NCBI GenBank assembly: GCA_000611775.1
Contig: KK106981.1
Coordinates: 3,814,129 to 3,878,128 of the forward strand
Reading direction: 5' to 3'
Source: Umbilicaria muhlenbergii
Taxonomy: Eukaryota; Ascomycota; Lecanoromycetes; Umbilicariales; Umbilicariaceae
DNA length: 64,000 nucleotides
Made by a program: the position numbers and the translations under genes. The notes under the pieces are model-generated. The model did no database searches and was not told the origin of the DNA. It saw nothing but the letters and a program-made list of their open reading frames with translations. This document shows, one piece after another, positions 55,675-64,000 of this stretch; the first letter of the stretch is position 1, and each line of letters begins with the position of its first letter.

Positions 55675-56856
55675 TCATAAGTAGACTTGAAACATCGTCT
55701 TAGGGGCACTGCAAGACTTCGCACAGCCATCGACCTGACACTTTGAGAAAGGCTTGGTGCGTGCTTGGCGCACCGCTTTCGCTTTACCTCTGCTGGCTCT
55801 GTTCTTTGTGCATTCGCCACAATAGACCTAGATGTCTAGTTAGTTAGGGACAGACGCGCAGAGTAAACGTATGCATACATGACCGCAGCTCTTGACTACC
55901 CACACCTGCCGCTTGATCTCGTCCTTGCCCACTCCAAGCTCTTCTTCGCAGTTCGGACAGACTAGCGTGTCATCTTCCTCCGGCGATCTTATGAAGCCTT
56001 TTCGTGGTGGTGGAGGTGCATTGTAAGTCGGCGGAGGAGGAGGGCGTTGCGGTGGGGGGTCAATTTGAAAGCCTGTGTGGGCAAAGTTGAGGTGCGCGGG
56101 AGGGACGAAGCTGCGACCAGGCTGATCGAGAAATAGATCCTCAGCGTCTGAAAATTCAACCTCTAGATCAAGGAGCTCTCCAGCTCGAGGCGTACGAGGT
56201 AGGTGGCTTGTTCGCGCGAACCCAGGATGACGCCGCATGTTAGCCTCGTCGTCCAATACCTGCCTCGCACTTCGTCCAATGTCGCCCCTTGCAGTCCGCA
56301 CCATGTTTCGTAAATCGTTCCAGTTTGATAAGTGCGGAGCTCGAGATGCTTCAAAGAACCTTCCATTTCGGCCAGCATCTGCCTGCAGGTGCCTCGCATA
56401 CGGTGCATCACCTGGTTGTCTCCGTTGTGGCCGTGCTTCTTGTGGGATTGATCGAGAGTACAGCAGCTGTATCTCTGGACTGCTGCCTCTAGCTCTATGG
56501 ACAGATCGGTTCTCATCATCGTCGATGTCGATTACGCCTTGTTGGAAACGCGGTGGTTGACTAAACCTTCGTGATTGAGGGAAAGTATTTGAGTTGTGGG
56601 CATCGCGAGAAAGTGGAGGGCTATCTGGCTCTTCCGTGAGATCGATTACATCTGGGGAGGGTTGTGACATAACCGGCCTTCTCAGATCCAAGCCGTCGCC
56701 AGGATATCTGAGGCTCGGAAGGCGAAATGTGAACGGGGTTGAAGAAGAAGGGGCGTTGTTGCTGGAAGATTCGGGATGAGTGAAAAGCCAGGGCGATTGA
56801 CTGCGGCTATGTGCTCCTGACATTTGATCATGCGTTCTCTGATAAGTAGACATCAT
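55675..56856 (-). CDS. RING-finger protein with SUMO-interaction motifs (candidate Slx5-type STUbL subunit)
   Basis: Two exons: 56856-55879 and 55827-55675, giving 376 aa. The N-terminal three quarters are disordered and contain SIM-like cores flanked by acids: VIDLTEE (70-76), VIDIDDDE (108-115) and LLDLEVEFSDAEDLF (about 230). The C-terminus is a RING: CPNCEEELG near residue 298, VKSCGHVYCGECTKN across the intron, then SKCQVDGCAKSC, ending in FQVYL. The intron falls exactly after the CGH. SIMs plus a C-terminal RING are the design of SUMO-targeted ubiquitin ligases (Slx5/Rfp1), which mark sumoylated nuclear proteins for degradation. Orthology is likely but sequence conservation is low outside the RING. 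Two adjacent ATGs (56856, 56853) can serve as start. Confidence 0.72.
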
Positions 56857-57492
56857 ATGAGTATTTGGCGCAACTTTTGATCTGCCGGACTGAGGTGTTG
56901 GTCGGCTTGAACGTCATGTGGATCACGCACCTTGTGGTTATGCCGCGCACAACCAAGTGGAGCGACAGAGATGTCCCCTTCCATGCCTTTGCTTGAGCCA
57001 GTTCACCCCGGGCCGTGTATTGTGAAAAGTCGTTGAGGCCGGAGTAATGTTAATGGTGAAGTTGACGTCGTGGAGATAGGTGGTGGTGTTGGAAGTCGTG
57101 GGTCGAGACCTCGATCATAGTGGGCTTGGTAGTACGGCGAGTGATTGCTCGGACCCTCTACTGCAGAAAGCCTAACCGAAGCTTTTCGCCACCCGGTTCA
57201 GCAGCATTCAATATAAATAAGAGAACATTTTCTCTTCACTACCTTACCGTGCTTACCTTACCAGAGGTAGGGCACTCCACTTCACAGACGGTAGTTGACG
57301 TGAACTCAACCAAGGCATGACCATACGAGTAATGATGTCAACGAAACCCATTTTCTTCGACTCCGGTTTTTACAATCATGTGAATTATCCTCAGCTCTGA
57401 TATTGCACAGGCTCCTGCTTTTCAACAGGAGTTTAGGTATTTTTAAAGAGATATCGTCGCAAACGCCTTCGCATTAAAGAGATCCGGCCCCT
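56857..57492. other. Intergenic region
   Basis: 636 bp upstream of the RING gene and downstream of PRP19. No gene, repeat or RNA is visible. Confidence 0.55.
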
Positions 57493-59139
57493 TTACTTCG
57501 CCCCCAGAACGGTGATAACCCCTTCTGCGTTCAATGAAACCAAGCTCTGCGCATTGGGACCCCACTCAACGGCGACCGCCGACACAGCAGACCTCAATGG
57601 CTCAGACCACTCCTTTGACGCCTTCGAATACTGTTGCACTGCAAGCCCGCTAGGCCCTGCAGCCACCAAAAACTGCCCTGTGTAATCCCACCGTACACTG
57701 TCGATCTGACTCCCAATGTCTAAGTCTTTAATCTGCGCCGCCTTGCGAAGATCCCAGATCGAGACGCTTGTCTGACCCTTTACCACCGCGGCAAGCCATG
57801 TCCCGTTTTCAGAGAAGGACAAAGCATGTATGGGGCCCGAGGCGTCGAAGTTCGCCGCATTAGCCCCGGATTTGACGTCGAAGACTTTGATCTGCCCGTC
57901 AGCGCCTCCTGCAGCGAAGAGATGACCATCAGGATGGAACCCGGCGGTCGTCAATGCTGTAGTTACCGTCAGCGAATGCACTGATTATTCTAAGGTGCCC
58001 ACTCACTGGAATTTGTGAAGATTTGCGTAGCTGGAACCGAAGCTACAAGATCATAGAAGACGTAGCTCTTGTCCACACCCACAGAAGCCAAAATGTCGCC
58101 ACTCGGATGGACCGCAAGTGCACTCACCTCGCCAGCATGGGACGAAAAGCTTGAGACCTCAGAGCCGTTTTCGAAAGCTTTAACGACGCCAGCAGACGTA
58201 GCAATGACAGCTCGACTGCCCGCCCACAACGTATCGGTAATGGCACCTTTGCCGCCCTTTAGAGCTTGTACAACCGTATTTTGTGATATTGAAAATACAC
58301 CAGCGACCCCGTCTGCGCCACCGACAAGTGCAAGATCGCCACTGGGATCTAAGGATAATGACTGGGAGCCGGAATACAGCGCTTCAGACTTCTTTATCGG
58401 CACGTATGATTGTATGGTCTCTCCGGTAGCCCAGTCTTCGGGTACAGCTCGTTTTCGACGAGTTTTGGAGAGCCTAGATAATCATATTAGCCCTTGTCCT
58501 GTTAACAAAAGGTTCGCAAAGTGCAAGCTTACGTCTCCTGTGTCGCTTCAACCTTTGATACTAAAGCATCTGAGAGTCCCTGTCCATCTACCTGCATAGC
58601 ATCGCCATTGCTTGCCGCGCCCCCATTGACTGTGATCTTTGAAAGCGCCTCACGAGCCTCGTCCCGCTCCCGGGAAAGTCTCGCAATGACTCTTACCGCT
58701 GCATCGTGTTGATAAAGCGCTGTGCTGAGCTCTTGTCTAGTCTGCGCAAGCTGTTGTCTGAGTGTATAAGTTTCCAAGGCAAGTGCATCCCATTCGTTCT
58801 GAAATACAGAGAGGAGCGAGGGTATAGAAGTCAGTGTTGGAGGCCGAGGGCGGACAACTCGCGCCGACTTGAGGTCGACCAAATCCTCAGTCGTGAGCTC
58901 TTCGTTGGTTACGGGATCCTTGCCGTTTTCTGAAATATAGGCCTCGATCAGTCGCTTCTCGAAAACATTGCCTAATTATATTAGTTGGTTCTCGACTTCC
59001 AGGTATTGAGATTGGGGGATGTACCGCTTTTTCGAGACGCTACAGGAACCTGAGGGGCCTCGCCGGAGACTGCAGCATGTCAGTATCGTCTCACGAACTG
59101 GAAGTTATCAGAGTGGCAACGCATACTTGCACAGAGCAT
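57493..59139 (-). CDS. PRP19: Pre-mRNA processing factor 19, U-box E3 ubiquitin ligase
   Basis: Five exons: 59139-59127, 59069-59025, 58971-58533, 58473-58007, 57956-57493, giving 475 aa. The U-box spans about residues 1-58: MLCAISGEAPQVPVASRKSG, NVFEKRLIEAYISENGKDPV and TNEELTTEDLV, as in Prp19 proteins. The coiled coil for tetramer formation follows (NEWDALALETYTLRQQLAQT). The C-terminal WD40 domain includes SLSLDPSGDLALVGGADG, VSALAVHPSGDILASVGVDK, TTAGFHPDGHLFAAGGADGQ and IHALSFSENGTWLAAV. Prp19 leads the NineTeen complex in spliceosome activation and also acts in DNA repair. The first exons are tiny (13 and 45 nt). Upstream there are three CACGTG boxes, two within an 18-bp direct repeat. 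Confidence 0.95.
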
Positions 59140-59889
59140 TGTGACGGTAGGTGGTGTGCCTTTGGCAAAGATATCTGGATATTTCTTACACGTCTTGAGG
59201 CGCGAACAGATAGTTCGAACGTTTTTGCGGTTCTTTAGCGCCGCGCTTGCGCTTCACAGAGCCGCAGCGGGCCCTGCAGAGCCACGACCCAGTCACGTGC
59301 CAGTGTACGGAGCGATTTGTCGAGCCGATTGAGCAGTCACGTGCCAGTGTATGTTGAAATCTCAAAATGTAGACATCGCTTTTCGCCGTAAGGTCGTTGA
59401 CAAGCTCCTCGCTGAGATCTCTTCTCTCACAAGATGTGCATCTGAAATTTATCAAAAACCGGATACCGGTCATCACGTGTAGCAATCTACACTACGCCCC
59501 TCTTAACAGCATGTAATTTGGTGGGGAGCAGAGGATCCCAGACCGTCGGCTTTTGCCCTTAACCTTAACTAAAGTTAGGCATGATCGCAACCACACGAGA
59601 CTGCACGGAACATACAAGCTGCCACCGGCGCAGTTACCTATATTTTCCAACCACAATCCAAACTTCTGAACTTGGTTGCTGACGCCGTCGAGTGGCGACA
59701 CCTTTACTTTGGCATCTCTCTAAATGTCAATAGAAAAGCTCTGGCTGCAAGCCGCTGCTCACGGCCACTGCGAGTTTGGTCAATTGCGGTAGTTTGACTC
59801 CGCTTGCTCAATGCTCAAATGGATACCAAGAGCAACGTGAAGTATCAGGCATCTGGTTCCTTCGTACTGACGAAGGACCTATAACGGGC
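59140..59889. promoter_or_regulatory. PRP19 upstream region with repeated CACGTG boxes
   Basis: CACGTG occurs at 59294-59299, 59338-59343 and 59474-59479. The first two sit in an exact 18-bp direct repeat, CAGTCACGTGCCAGTGTA (59290-59307 and 59334-59351), spaced 44 bp. CACGTG is the core of bHLH factors such as Cbf1 or Pho4. 59520-59889 is otherwise featureless 3' flank of the DUF4604 gene. Confidence 0.55.
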
Positions 59890-60447
59890 TTAGCCCTCAG
59901 CCACGTCCTCGTCGAATGATAGCTTGACTCTCTTCTTCAGCTTCTTCTTCGTCTTTGGGACCGCACTGGCTTCAAGATCCCGCCCATCATTGGCTTTAAC
60001 GTCATCATCTCCTACAATCTTCGCTAACTTTCGTTTAGTGGATGCTCCGATAGAAGCAACCTGCTGCTTTCCATTTGCGAGCTTCTGCGTGGATTCCTCA
60101 GGTTTGTCGCCGGAGTCCTGGTGTTGACTCGGAAAGTTCCCTTGCTGCTCATCGCGTTTCTGCGGTGCCGTCTGGTCAAGGAGCGCTTCGTACTCGGCTG
60201 TGGTCATTATATCGTGGCTTTCCTCGACCACGTAGGTAGGCGCGTCATCCTCATCGTCGTCCTTCTGTTTCTTGGGACGAGCCAGAGGCCGCTCATGGCG
60301 GATGGCATCACCTCCACCATATTGACCTTTTAGCTTACGGAGGAAACTCGGCTCATTCGACTCTACAGGCCTGCTCAGCGTGACCACTGACCTATCGTAA
60401 GGCGGGGGCCGCCTACCGTAGGTAAGATTCTTTGCATTGAAGCTCAT
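59890..60447 (-). CDS. DUF4604 nuclear-type protein
   Basis: A single exon of 185 aa. It starts MSFNAKNLTYGRRPPPYD, continues EPSFLRKLKGQYGGGDAIRH, and then becomes very charged: KKQKDDDEDDAPTYVVEE, a basic STKRKLAKIVGDDD and KTKKKLKKRVKLSFDEDVAE at the end. This N-terminal box with FLxxLKxQ and the acidic/basic tail is the DUF4604 pattern, found from fungi to plants. Its function is not established; Lys-rich clusters suggest a nuclear location. The frame is intact and the ATG at 60447 fits the family's usual MSF(K/N)AKNL start. Confidence 0.82.
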   Translation of the reverse strand: MSFNAKNLTYGRRPPPYDRSVVTLSRPVESNEPSFLRKLKGQYGGGDAIRHERPLARPKKQKDDDEDDAPTYVVEESHDIMTTAEYEALLDQTAPQKRDEQQGNFPSQHQDSGDKPEESTQKLANGKQQVASIGASTKRKLAKIVGDDDVKANDGRDLEASAVPKTKKKLKKRVKLSFDEDVAEG

Positions 60448-61495
60448 AACTCTTAGAATTGCGAAGAACTATTTTCAACTTTGCGAGTAGGTTAAGTCTC
60501 CGAGCCGTCTCACCAATCCAGGCGTAGAGAACCGAGAGAGTCGTATGAGAACGTGCTGTGCTCTTTCAAATATGACCTGTAGTAGTGAAGTATATCAGAT
60601 ACCATGAGGTAAGGTGTTATCAGGGACGTATCTGGGACATAGTGTCAGGCGTCAAAGAGGGTTGGAGGAGATCTCGTGATCTGGGCGGGATAGGTCCGTA
60701 CTCCTACCTTACTCCTCGGTCTCCCGAGTCCTCAGTCCTCAGAGTTTGACTTTCTTGGCGTCTTGGCGGTTGAGAGACTCACATCTGTGGTGGGCCGCCT
60801 GCCGAGGGAACGGTGCCACTGCGAAGACGGTGGATCGAAACCTCCCCTTCTGCGCCGAGACTGGTGTTCGATGAGCAACTAAAGGTGCTTGTGTAGACCG
60901 TGGGACATTGGATAAAAACAACGGTTGAAATTCCGTACGTTGTAATGCAGAGTTCCCAAGGTAACGAAGTACCTTACCTCGTAATCTGACTCTGACATTA
61001 TTGGTGGGGCGGGCACCGCTACAACTAAAGGCCGCCCGTTTCTCGGATAGATCCCTGAACGCCCCCCAGCGTACGAAGGTACCTACTCGTGGTGCTTGCT
61101 GCACGACGTACCAACCTCCTATCATCACCTCCACTGAGGTCATCTTGTCGCCGACTCTGCCTTCGATCGTCGCATCCACGACACATGCTGTGACGAACCG
61201 GCCGCTCATGCAATGCTGGCTGGAAGAGAAGAATAGGGGACATCGACGCCGACGCTCGTCTCTCGGAGGTCAACCTCCAGCCACTCGTTAAAACCTTTCG
61301 CACTGCCTTACCTTTTCACCACGGCCTCCACCAGCACTTTCGCTCCTCTTCGAAAACCTCTTCCGACTACGCCAGAGGTTGTGCGCGGCGATTCTGACTC
61401 CGAGGAAGACGGTCCCGCTCGTGGCTGGAGCCATTAGTTCACGCCCCAACAAGTCTGGACTGTGCAGCTCCCTGGCTGTTAGGAAATCCGCATCG
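60448..61495. other. DUF4604/KTR divergent region
   Basis: 1.05 kb between two divergent start codons. A 156-codon minus frame (60739-61209) and other frames have no recognisable domain; the region has TACCTTAC-type repeats (60705-60715, 60970-60977) but no gene I can support. Confidence 0.5.
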
Positions 61496-63234
61496 ATGGG
61501 GCTAGTCCAGAATATTCTGAAGCGGATGCCATCTTCGCCGAACCTCCCTTCTCTCAAAGATCTTTCAGGCGAGACAGAACGCCTATCGCCGCGGTTAGCT
61601 TTCTTCCGCCGACGGATACGACTGAAAGGCAACTCGAAAATATCCATTCCTCTTGGCGCCGTACTTCTTTTCCCGTGTATCGTTATAATACTCATACTCG
61701 TGCTGGTTGTTCGGCATCCGTCGTCAACAGGTGGCATCCTGATCCCTGCGGGGGCGCCACCATCGATAAGGTAAGCTCCGCCATCCCTACAGGCAACCGT
61801 GACCTAATCGATATTAATACTTCGGCTGTCGACAGGAAGATCAGTGAGAAACACGACAAGGTCTTTGTCACTGGCTGTCTCGAACCGCAAACCAATGGTC
61901 CTCGTGCCAACGCAGCATTCGTGGTCTTGGCAAGGAATCAAGAACTAGAAGGAGTCATACAATCCGTGAAGTCTATAGAAAGGCACTTCAACCGGTGGTT
62001 TCATTACCCTTATGTATTCCTAAACGACGACGTGTTCAATTCGACATTCAAAGAGACCATTACCAATTACACAAGCGGAACGGTTGAATTTGGAACAATA
62101 GAGCCGACTAGTTGGGGATACCCAGATTGGGTAGATCACAATGTCGCTCGAGAGGGGGTCCGCAAACAAGGGGATGCTGCAATAATGTATGGAGGTATGG
62201 AGAGCTACCATCATATGTGCAGGTTCTACTCAGGGTAAATTAATCCTAGCCGTCCCCAATCCTTTGGCTAATAACATCCAAGCTTCTTCTACAAGCATGA
62301 ACTCCTGCAAAAATACGAGTGGTATTGGCGACTAGAGCCGGAGATCAAGTACTTCTGCGACATTACCTAGTGAGTCTCTCTCTTTTGAACACTAAGACAT
62401 TTAATACTAAGAAGCCGTAGTGATCCATTCATACATATGGCTCGCGCAAACAAAACCTACGGATTCACTATAGCCGTGAAGGAATTGAAAGAAACCGTTC
62501 CCAATATTTTCCGGTATGCGTCGGCCTACAAGCGGAAGAACAACATCACATCGCAGGGTCTTTGGGAGATGTTCATTGAGCCACCTCCGGAAAAGCCGAC
62601 ATCTCTACCTACAGACGATCCAAAGTACAAGCCACCATTGCCCGAGGAGATCCTGAGTACAGAGCCCGGTCAGGGTGGCATATCGGACGTTGACCCGGAA
62701 GCGATGGAAGGCGAAACGTACAACATGTGCCATTTCTGGAGCAATTTCGAGATTGCGAGATTAGATTGGTTCAGAAGCAAGGAATATGAAGACTTCTTCG
62801 AGATGATGGACAGAAGCGGTGGATTCTGGATGGAAAGAGTAAGCGCTAGGACCGTGAGCTACTCCCTGTTCAGACTAACACTTGCACAGTGGGGTGATGC
62901 GCCCATCCACTCCCTTGCGGCAGGGGCGTTATTAGCGCCCAAAGACATCCACTATTTCCGTGATTTTGGGTACCGGCATACGACGATACAGCATTGCCCA
63001 GCAAACGCGCCGGGGGAGAGACAGCTGCCCAGGATACCATATCTTGAAATGTCGACCAAAGATCCGAAAAAGAGGAAGGAGGAAGACGAATATTGGGAAA
63101 CATTTGACTCCGTTAGAGAAAACGGTGTGGGGTGTAGGTGCAAGTGTGATACTGACATTGTCGACGTGGAAGGCAAACAGGGCAGCTGTCTCGCCGAGTG
63201 GGTGGAAGTTGCGGGTGGGTGGGCATCTCCATAG
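61496..63234 (+). CDS. KTR/MNT1-family alpha-1,2-mannosyltransferase (GT15)
   Basis: Five exons: 61496-61770, 61836-62234, 62283-62369, 62421-62838, 62890-63234, giving 507 aa. A type II Golgi protein: a cytosolic basic tail, one membrane helix (about residues 51-72, IPLGAVLLFPCIVIILILVL), a short stem, then the catalytic domain. GT15 motifs occur in order: PRANAAFVVLARNQELEGV, HYPYVFLNDDVF, YHHMCRFYSGFFYKHELLQK, YWRLEPEIKYFCDITYDPF, MCHFWSNFEIARLDWFRSKE (the Glu is the proposed nucleophile) and GYRHTTIQHCP. An acidic Pro-rich insert lies before the NMCHFW motif. It transfers mannose from GDP-mannose in O- or N-glycan extension. Which KTR paralogue it is cannot be decided here. Upstream in-frame codons lack an ATG, so 61496 is the start. 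Confidence 0.92.
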
Positions 63235-64000
63235 CCCCAACTCCTAATTCATTCAACGTCCATACATATTTCACCATCCTCCGCGCATTCCACGAGATAA
63301 GCACCGCGTTACCTGCATCTCCTGCTTTACCGCTACTTGGCATTGGGACGGCGTTAGGGCGGAAGTACGGGACTAGCACATGCCCTTCGCTGTAATCAGG
63401 GCACGGCATTCATAGGCTTTAGGAGAGCCTTAGCATCTTAATGGGACTTCGTTCCACGAAACATTCAGGTCAGGGCACATCGGCAGATCAACATGATGTC
63501 ACAAGACCTATGGACTTTGGCGCCGCAGGAGAGGGACGCGCCTTAAGGTACTTGGTACCATGGACCGCCCGGTCCGTTTTCTGGACCATTCTACGTGTTC
63601 ATTCAGAGCATTGGGCGAGCGTTGTCGCCGCCCGTTCACTTTGTAACACAGCTGTATAGCCATATAGTAATCTGTCCATCTCATACGTGCCGTGATCTTT
63701 CCACCCTACCCGCGACCCAAAGTGCAGATTGAGATTGATCGTCTCTCGGGCCGTTTCCACGTTGATGGGAGGTAAGGTACCTATCGCATAGAATTTGACA
63801 CCTAAGGGCCATGCGCAGGGTGAGAACAGCAAGGTAGGCAGATCAGCTGGATAAGCCCTCAGCAAAGCCATGATGAAATCGCTTGTCGATACCGACGCCT
63901 ATACACCATTGGACTGAAGGTTGTAAAGTTCAACGACGTCAAGTTTTGAGGCACTAAGCGCCGGTGGCGCCCTACCTAGATGTCTCTTTGGTTGGTGAGT
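63235..64000. other. Right-end intergenic region
   Basis: 766 bp after the mannosyltransferase stop. A 90-codon minus frame (63599-63871) starts with an ATG but shows no domain or intron signals. Nothing else is visible up to the window edge. Confidence 0.5.

Noticed and set aside
60739-61209. 156-codon minus-strand frame with an ATG.
   Set aside because: Composition is like the surrounding non-coding DNA, with no domain, signal peptide or intron signals.
63599-63871. 90-codon minus-strand frame at the right end.
   Set aside because: No recognisable features; too short to support on its own.

Overview
This window is nuclear DNA of a filamentous ascomycete (Pezizomycotina). The evidence is the many short introns (about 50-140 bp) with GTRNGY-type donors and CTRAC-like branch sites, the compact mix of divergent and convergent genes, and gene families typical of these fungi: a full-length PDR-type ABC transporter, PTM1, VAC8, DUF4112 and DUF4604 proteins, and a KTR mannosyltransferase. 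The class cannot be fixed from sequence alone. I rebuilt exons by hand and checked that every junction keeps frame; the protein lengths below are the sums of those exons.

Layout. 0-7 kb: the tail of a Ser/Thr-rich gene, then a DGR2/WDR44-like WD40 protein (+), the COMPASS/CPF subunit SWD2 (-) and the mitochondrial carrier OAC1 (+). 8-13 kb: ribonucleotide reductase small subunit RNR2 (+), SRP9/21 (-) and a DUF1308 protein (+). 12.5-17.2 kb: PTM1 (-), the tRNA thiolation factor NCS2/CTU2 (+) and a DUF4112 protein (-). 18.9-25.1 kb: decapping enzyme DCP2 (+), the Fe-S assembly factor IBA57 (+) and the spliceosomal DnaJ/RRM protein CWC23 (-). 25.9-30.7 kb: a seven-exon PDR transporter (+). 31.6-33.8 kb: a small Cys protein (+) and an OPY1-like double-PH protein (-). 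34.6-43.3 kb: the 60S maturation GTPase RIA1/EFL1 (+), IMP1 (-), mitochondrial IF3 (+), two small divergent membrane proteins and mitochondrial EF-Tu TUF1 (-). 43.4-44.6 kb: a Tc1/mariner-type DNA transposon relic inserted 75 bp from the TUF1 start codon. 45.2-47.4 kb: a von Willebrand A protein with Gln/Pro-rich ends (-). 47.5-50.5 kb is gene-poor. 50.5-60.4 kb: VAC8 (-), exosome CSL4 (+), PHS1 (-), a SIM-bearing RING protein (-), PRP19 (-) and a DUF4604 protein (-). 61.5-63.2 kb: a KTR/MNT1-type mannosyltransferase (+).

Functional themes. Most genes are housekeeping: mRNA fate (DCP2, CSL4, CWC23, PRP19), translation (RIA1, NCS2, SRP9, mIF3, TUF1), mitochondria (OAC1, IBA57, IMP1, mIF3, TUF1) and lipid or secretory functions (PHS1, PTM1, KTR, VAC8). 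I saw no secondary-metabolite cluster, CRISPR array, rRNA, or tRNA I could support.

The most unusual signals are: a repeated intragenic base-composition switch in which the + strand changes abruptly from C-rich to G-rich, at about nine loci and always in that order; the transposon beside TUF1; paired ACGCGT boxes inside an RNR2 intron; very small exons around the P-loops of both translational GTPases; and symmetric elements in the RIA1/OPY1 and PRP19 upstream regions.
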